Below are positions 35,101-44,100 of a DNA stretch of 64,000 bases, one piece after another. Below the pieces are notes generated by a model. It worked only from the letters and a program-made list of their open reading frames with translations, was not told the DNA's origin and did not search any database. The position numbers were made by a program, and so were the translations under genes. Position 1 is the first letter of the stretch. Each line of letters starts with the position of its first letter. The DNA comes from Acanthopleura granulata (lineage: Eukaryota; Mollusca; Polyplacophora; Chitonida; Chitonidae): the NCBI GenBank assembly GCA_016165875.1, contig JABBOT010000009.1, positions 10,084,017 through 10,148,016 of the forward strand. Reading direction: 5' to 3'.

Positions 35101-38100
35101 TGTTGTGGTACAGACTGATAGCAAACTGCTTCTTGAAATTGTGTGGCTTTTTGTGAGTCTATCCTGCTTTACAGTGGTAAGAATTTTACTGTTTGTGGGC
35201 ACTCGGTGACAGAAACATCCTGTCAATCACACTTGTGTGGCTGTTTGTACAGTCTAATGTTCATTGAAACATCCTGTCAATCACACTTGTGTGGCTGTTT
35301 GTACAGTCTAATGTTCATTGAAACATCCTGTCAATCACACTTGTGTGGCTGTTTGTACAGTCTAATGTTCATTGAAACATCCTGTCAGTCACACTTGTGT
35401 GGCTGTTTGTACAGTCTAATGTTCATTGAAACATCCTGTCAATCAAACTTGTGTGGCTGTTTGTACAGTCTAATGTTCATTGAAACATCCTGTCAGTCAC
35501 ACTTGTGTGGCTGTTTGTACAGTCTAATGTTCATTGAAACATCCTGTCAGTCACACTTGTGTGGCTGTTTGTACAGTCTAATGTTCATTGAAAAGCACTT
35601 CTTTTCCACCAATATGGTTTGCATGTCTGTACATCAGGTGAAAAATTTTGTCCATTACTTGCCAAAGGTTTGGGGTTTTCACCCAGCTGCCCGATGTCCA
35701 CCACCCATAATGCTGGCTCTCATTCTATAAGTGAAACATAGTTGAGTATTGCATTAAACAACTATAAAATAAATAAGTAATGGTTGAACCCAACAATAAG
35801 ATTGGATGATGTAGAAATTGATCGTCAGTACTCCTCTACACCTGTAGAGCCATCAGATGGGTAGGGGGAAATAGCGTCACCCTAAGTAATAGTATGGAGA
35901 ATCACCATCTGTAAAACTGACCTCTGCACATCTGTTTGCCAGGGCCTGTCCGCCGGTGTGTTGAAGACGTACGGTGTGAGGGTGGACCAGTCCCAGGAAG
36001 CTTTCCTGGTCCCTGTGTACTTTGTGGACAACACAATCCACGCAGTGAAGAAAATCACAGTGAAGACGTCTGAGGACGGAACACCAAAAGGGACTCGAGA
36101 ATCCATCATTCCCAGGTAATCAATTGTCAAAGGATCATTGATATTCAGTTTATTATCATTATTAAGTTGGGCTAAACCTGTGTTCCTACAAATGATTGTG
36201 GAATTGTATTTGTTTTTACATTTTTGTGTTTTTTGATATCTTATTTAATTATGTGCTGATATTAAATTTTTAGAGGCGATGTCCATGGCCTGATTGGCTG
36301 GAATACGATTGCTCCATCAACCAATGAGGTTGTCTTGACGGCCAGTGAGTTTGATGCCATGGCAATTTATCAAGAAACCAAAGTCCCTGCCATCGCACTT
36401 CCTAAAGGCGACTCTGTCTTACCTCAGGAGGTGAGTAGAAACGTGAATATTCATAGTTTGTAACTCTTCTCTTGGGAAAGGTACAAAATGTTGCAAGTTT
36501 CAGAGGCCCTCATCAGTTCATGTATCTGTTTTTATTCTTAATAAACAGTTTTATCACAGTGATTATCACACCCCTAGCAGAATACCAGCAGTGTGATTAT
36601 ATCACCTAGATGAACACACCTCAGACTCTTCATTGTTTCAGGCTTGTGTCATCAGCACACCTAGATTTTTTTCAGAAGTGTGCTAGTTGTGAGCAGTGAT
36701 GGCACACCTCAAATACAAAGCCTTATGTAGACTTGTTCTGCGTAAAATTAAAGAACATAAAAGTGGACCCATCGTTTCAAAATTTATCAATAAAATATTG
36801 ACGGTCCATTACAGAAGTATCAGACCTGCTATCTTGCCGTGTTGCAACAGCACTACGTTTTTGGTTTCCTGTGCTTTTTTCTTTACAGGTTTTACCATTG
36901 TTGGAACAGTTTAAGAAAATTGTCCTCTGGTTTAAAAATGATATCCGTTCCTGGGAAGGTGCTAAACAGTTCACCAAAAAACTTGGCGAGAAACGGTGCT
37001 TTGTCATTCGGTAAGGACCAGAACAGGAGACTAATAGGGAATCTTTACGTGGCCTTAATAGTTCAGCAGTCACAAATTTTCAGATGGCTCTCTCCGGCTT
37101 GGGTTGCCTCCGTGGCAGAGGGGGTTAGTGTGCTAGTACAGTGTAGTGTGGTGACCTAGTGCCTCTTCAAAGTGGCCACTGTGAGTTCAGTTCCCTGTTG
37201 ATGGCCGTGGGTTCCCCACGGGTTTCCTCCCACCATAATGCCATCCACTGTCGTGAAAGTGAAATATATCTTGAGTGCGGCGTAAAACACCGATCCAAAA
37301 AATGTATAAATCTCTGCCCCAAACAATAAAAGTGTGACCCTTGCTTCAGATGACAGGCTGTTGACCAGTGATGCAATGATGGAATCCAGCTGCCACAGGC
37401 TCAGCAGCTACTGGCTCAGCTACAACTACACTTCAGGAGATTTTTTCGGTCCGTGCGCAAGTGCTACAGTTTCCCCTATACCGTGCCAGGTTTCCTTCAG
37501 CTGTAAATCTAATTACCTTTCATAATGTCCTAAATCATTGAGTGAAGCCTGAAACCCAGGCTCACGTCATTATGATATGCTACACCATCAGTTCAGTATC
37601 ACTCGACACATTCAATGGGATACCTTTCCTCACTAAATGGCGATTCGGTTCCAAGCCGACTTCAATATTGTTGTCTTGCACTGCACAAATGATACTTTAT
37701 CAGTTTGCCCACGTGTCATCGCGGATGCAGGAATGAAGAATAGACTAGCACAGTTTTGACCCGAATTACCTTTAGCAGCAGAGGTTCCCCATTAGATTTT
37801 AGGATGGCAGAAGAGGGTCAAAATTCACACCGACACTTGTGGACAGCAAAACCTCCCTGAACCTCTATAAAATACTTCGGTTAGCAATCTAAACCCCCTG
37901 AATGTATTCCAGATTGGTAGATGTCGTGATGGTGGATTAAACTAATAGCATTGTCTTAATTAAATTCCTGTTACTTTAATCCACTTCCTAAATGACATCT
38001 ACCAATCTCTTGTGTTCAGATTTAATGGGTATATCTGTTGTTTCTGATCATCAGACGGGTAATCCATGTTTGCCATAAAAGTCCACCGATCTTCTACTTT

Positions 38101-41100
38101 CTATTTTGTGGAGGGCCTCCATGTGTTGCTGGCACCTGTCGGTGCCTGTCTCTTGAGGTCGATTGTCTGAAAACCTGATTGGTCTTGGTCAGTTTTCATC
38201 ACAAGAACCTCTGCTACATCCAGAAGGTGTAATCCCTGAAAACTTGACCTAACTGTTATTCTAGGTTAGAGTTTCTGAGGGTCCCAGTCATGTAACTCCA
38301 ACTTATATTTATATATTTATTTATTTGGTTGGTGTTTTACACCATACTCAAGAATATTTAACTTACACGACAGCAGCCAGCATTATGGTGGGAGGAAACA
38401 GGGCAGAGTCCAGGGAAAACTCACAACCAGATATTGGCAGATATTCCCACATACGGCTGGAGAGGCAGCCAGCATGAGATCTGCTACACATATAATTCTC
38501 TAACTAACACAGAGTGTGCAAAATCACCTGAAGTTGTGCACTGTCGGGTTATATTTTCGCGTTTTGATCTATTTTAGAAGTTATTTGTTCTTGACCATAT
38601 TTTTCAACCTTGTGCAGAGCATATCTTAGCAACTATTGATTATAGGATTCTGAAACTAACACAGAGTGCGCCAAATGACCTGAAGTTGTACACTGTCAGG
38701 TTATTTTTTCAATGTTTCGATCTATTTTAGGAGTTATATGCCATTTACCATATATTTCAACTTTGTGCAGAGCACATCTTGTCAACTGTTAGGCATAGGA
38801 TCCTCATACTCGTGCAAAGTGTGCAAAATGACCTGAAGTTCTGCACTTTCAGGTTATTTTTTCACATTTCTATCTATTTCAGGAGCTGTCTGCCCTTGAG
38901 GGATATTTCTTAACTTTGTGCAGAGCATATCTCAGCAGATATTAGGCACAGGATTCTCAGACTCACACAAAATGTGCAAAATGACCTGAAGTTGTGCACT
39001 GTGTATTTGCACACAAGTGCACTCAATCTATTAAAAATATATTAAGACTGTGCAATGACTGATTGTGCTGTATTTATATTTTTCTGGAGGGGAGAGGGAC
39101 ATACACTTTTGCAATCTCTGATTGCTTTCATGTTCTCATTCCATTTCTGTTGAAAGATTGAGTATATGTAACCTATGTGTGGGACATCCAGTTGTTCTGC
39201 TTAAAACAATATTGATTGTGATTGGTCGAATGCGTGTTCTTGATTGACAGCTTGGAAAAGTTGATACCCATAAACCTAGAGTATGGCACACAAGACAGCA
39301 ATTTAATTCCATTTTCAGACAGGTCATAGTGGAAATAATTCGTTCATGGCTGTGATCCATTGTGCGGCTTTGAATGAGGTTTGCAAGATACCTCTTGCCT
39401 TGATCCATTATGATTTAGTGTGGCTGTTGTCTGTATCTAAGTGAAAAATTATTCAGTATGGCATTGAAAACCATTCAATTAAATAAATACTGTAGATGTT
39501 GTATTCTTGCGCTTCCAGCCCGAGTTCAGAACATCCTAACGCCCTGGAGGCGCTGCAGAGGCGCAGTAACCTGCATCGTATCCTGGAGCATGCCCGCCCG
39601 GTCACCCACCAGTCCATCACAGCCTTCTCACAACTCCGACAGGAAGTCTACTCTGAACTGGCCCATGTGGAGCAGGTCGCAGGGGTCAAGGTGAAATAGT
39701 GCAGGGGTCACTTTGAATGATATTATGAAAACATGTTTTGTCTGACAGCCTCGATGGCCTAGTGGTTGAAGCGTCCACCTCAAGGTCAGGAGATCACGGA
39801 CCAATCATACCAAAAACTTCTTACAAAGTGGTATTTGTTGCTGCCTCGCTTGGCTTTCAGCACTGAGAGTTTAGAGCAAGGAAACAGGACTGGCCGGCCA
39901 GGTGTCAGTATAATGTGACTGGGTAAGGTGTCATGTTTGGTGTCTTTGGCGTGATGTTCCATGGACTTTCTCTGCCATAAGAAAACCCACTAAGGGCTGC
40001 TTGTTGTCGTATGACTGAAAAATTGTTGAGTATGATGCATAACCCAAGCGTACATACATTTTTTATCATGTAATTATAGTCATAATTATAGTTTAGGAAA
40101 TTTTACATGTTTAAGGTATTTTCTGACAAGGAGTTCAAAAATAAGAGTCCTTTAAGTAGAATGGTCTTCTGGTTACCCAGGATAGTTAAGCCCCCAATAG
40201 AATGGATTTTTTTATGACAGTAATTCTGTCTTCATCAAGTGAGTGTCATACATGGATGTTACACACCTAGCCAAGTGGCAGAATTTCTTATATCTTGTAC
40301 CACTGGGAGGGAACTGATTGTGAGTGGTTAAGATGTTTGGCTTTCAGTCAAGAGGTGCGAACTTCCACATGTTGAAAAGTTTGTTAATATCATGCTAAAG
40401 GTTGTATGGTTTACCCCAGGCACCTTGGTGTCTTTCACCCATAATATGGACTGCAATCCTGGAAAATTCTTGAGTAAAGCGTAACCATTTTACAACAATC
40501 AAATAAATTACATCCCAGTTACTACCGCCAAAAGCTGGATGCAAGGCTGAAACCTGATTGGTCAAGGACAAGTGACCTTGAGTGCAGAACGTCAAGGTGA
40601 CTACACAAGCTCCAATGAACACTGGTATTCAACATATGTATGTGGGAAAGTCTGCCAGCAACCTGCATATGTTCATGGGTTCTCCCACCATAGTGCAGAC
40701 TGCTGTTGTAAATGTGTTGCATATTCTTGGGTATGACGTAAAAAATACCAATTCAATAAATAAATGAAGTAAAGAAGTGTGTGTTTGTATCCCTGATAGT
40801 GGAAGAGGTACCCACACCTAAACAAGTTACTGAAGGGTCACCGGCGGGGAGAGCTCACCATCTTCACAGGCCCCACGGGGTCAGGAAAAACAACCTTCAT
40901 CAGTGATTATTCTCTGGATCTCTGCGTGCAGGGGGTATGTGTCTAAGGTGACAAAAAAAAGGCGGTAAAGGTGCTTAAATATAACATTACACAGTTTGAA
41001 AAAATCAGGGTACACATACTTGTGCTTTTATGTAGTAAACATAGTGTATTTCATCAAAAAATATAAGAATCTGAATGGCAAAATCTAGAACAGAAATTTG

Positions 41101-44100
41101 GCAGTTTTTCGGGGTTTCCATAGTTGATCTAAACATAGACTGAGAATATCTGAGCAATACCAGTCTTGTATGCCTGTAATAACAGTGGTATGGCTGACAG
41201 TAAATCTGTGTGTAGGAAAACCTAACAGATTGTGACTAGTGCAGGTCAGTTGGTCATAGTTTCGTCCCTCCACCCCCCTGTGTCCCCTCTCCCTAGGATG
41301 GCCTTGGTGGCCTGGTGGGTAGATGTTTGCCCTCAGGTCGGGAGATTCAGCCTAGAGTCACACCAAATAGTTTAAAATCGTACTTGTTGCTGCCTCGCTT
41401 GGCGTTCTGCTAACTTAGAGGTTAGAGGAACTGAACAGGACTGGTTGGCCCGGTATCAGTGTAATGTGTCTGGATGGGGTGTCATGTCTGGTGTCTTAGG
41501 CATGATGTTCCGGTGGCGGCCACAAAAGAACACACTATATGCACACACCTCGTCGTCATATGACTAAAACATTGTTAAGTAGAACGTTAAACCTCAAGCA
41601 CTCACTAACACACAGGAGTTGAGATGGTTATTTGATAATGATTTGGTTCTGATTAATTTCTGCTTATCGTTTTGTTTTCAGGTGAACACACTGTGGGGAA
41701 GTTTTGAAATCAACAATGTCCGCTTGATGAAGATGATGCTTACACAGTTTGCGCAGTAAGGGGTGGAATCGGCTTAATGTAGTTCACTAGCAACAACAGT
41801 TCTTTGGCTCTCAGAGGGGCCCCATGTAGATGTGTTTGTAGGCAGCATCCTGTTTTGGGGGGAAAAAAGTTTGTTCCAGATCATGAGAGCAGAATTGCTC
41901 AAGGTTGAGCAAATGTTTGTTTGATTATTGCTCAATGCCATTCCCAAGAATTTGTGACTCATAAGGCGGTACACAGTTTTATCGGAGTGTGCCTGGTCTA
42001 AACCATTGACCTTTGGCAAGACACTGGCAAACTTTCCCGTATCTCATGCACGGATATGAGGCTGTATTATTGAAATACAAGTGATCTTCATCACGCATTA
42101 GACTACGCAGCACCAAAGCCCCATGAATGGTGACGTGCAATCGTGGTTGGTTGGCATTCACAAATTCTCTGTCTCAAGGGAGTATTGGTAGTGATCGAAT
42201 CCTAGCATCTTAACCACTCAGCAATAACCTGCTGAAGTTTGAGGTCTTACTGGCTAAACATAACTGTATGTTGCCCTGTGTTAACTCTACAAAGGTTAGT
42301 TACATGTATTTTGTTATAACTATTTCATGTCGATGCCATAACATGTCTTGTCCATAGGCAGAACATGTCCAAGAATCTGAAGGAGTTTGACCATTGGGCA
42401 GACCAGTTTGAGAACCTTCCCATGTATTTCATGACCTTTTTTGGGCAGGAGAGCATCAAGAAGGTCATAGAGGTCAGTTTGTGTCATGCATATTCATGAT
42501 CTATGCCTCTGCATGTTCGCGCAGTGCTTAATCTTGTGTACATGATCGGAGCTGCCTTGATAAAAAAAAACAAATTAGTCATGAAGTGAAATAAAAATGT
42601 AACAGTTTAGTGACAAAGTTTATGTTACCTCTTTACATGTGTGAGATATTGCGCAGTAACACAAAAAATGTCACAGCTGGAAAAAGGGTTTTTCAGATTG
42701 GCCCTAATACCGTTACTATACATTTAAGGCTTTGCATTGCTATGCAGCTCTTCTGACTTAAATCAGCCTTGGCCATCCTTAAGAAATTCTTTGTACCAAT
42801 TGTTTTGGTAACCCTTCATATGCCTTACCAGAAAAAATAGATTCATTCAGATGGGAATCTTATTTTTCTGTCTGACTCAATTAAAAAGGAAGGGATTTAA
42901 TAAGAACATTGTGGGAAAAAATATTTAAAAAAATCAAAATTCCAAAATAAACTGGAGTAGGGAGAATATATTTTTAATGGGGGCCTGTATGGCTGAGGGG
43001 GCTAGTGCAGTGGTGCCATCGATTTGAGTTCAAGTCCAGGTCACACTGGCTTCCTCTCCAGATGTGCTTGGGAAGGTCCGCCATGAACCTGCAGGTTGTC
43101 AAGAGCCTTTATGGGTTCAAGTCCAGCTCATGCTGGCTATCTTTTTGGCCATACGTGTGAATATCTTATAGCAATCTGTGGATGATCGTGGGCTTTCACC
43201 AGATTATGCCCGGTTTGCTCCCACCATAATGCTGGCTGCCATGGTATAAGTGAAATATACTTGAGTGCAGCATGAAACACCAATCAAATTAATAAATAAA
43301 TATTTTGGATCATATTTCGTAGCAAAGCAGTGTGTACATATTTATTACACATATCACTTTTGTACACAAATTTGTGTCAAAAGTATTCAGTGAAAAAATA
43401 ATCCCTTCCAAAGAAAACTCATGTAAGTGAAAGTTTTATTGATTTTGCCAGACGATGTCTCATGCTGTCTACGTCCATGACATTGCACATGTCGTCGTTG
43501 ACAACCTACAGTTCATGATGGGGGTGGAGTCAGACAGGATGATGATGGACAGGTTCCAGAGGCAGGATCAGATCGTCGCCGCCTTCCGAAAGTTTGCCAC
43601 CACCATGAACTGTCATGTGACCGTCGTAGTTCATCCCAGAAAGGTAAGCTGCTGGTTTTCAGCTGTGAAAGACATGCAGCTCTATAAGCCTTGATGTCTG
43701 ATTTTGATTGGTCAAAATTTTTGATCTCTAAACTTATATTGCTTGGGCCATTTATTTAATGAGGGACCTGAATGCAGGGCAACATGAAATTTTTTGTAAT
43801 ATCTTGTTACTGTTACAAATTTGCACTTGTTTTCTTGCAGATATTCATGGAGTACAAAAACTAGCTGATTGCCCCATAAGGCTAACGCAGTTTCATACTT
43901 TCCTAATGGAGTGTAGGCATTGTTCTGATTTCGTTGATGCAAACTTCAAAAGCACACATCAGACATGTGGTTAAATTGAGTCAAGATGCAACTCTGTAAT
44001 TCTTTCGATATGACTCACTGCAAACAATGACTCATGTTCTGTGCTCACTGGCATGACTAGCTGGCAAGCTACTCTCATTGGCTCATTTAGGTACCATTGT

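Noticed and set aside
35143..35730. 195-codon frame with 18-residue repeats
   Set aside because: It lies within a TWNK intron and reflects the 54-bp minisatellite; the conserved exons splice around it.
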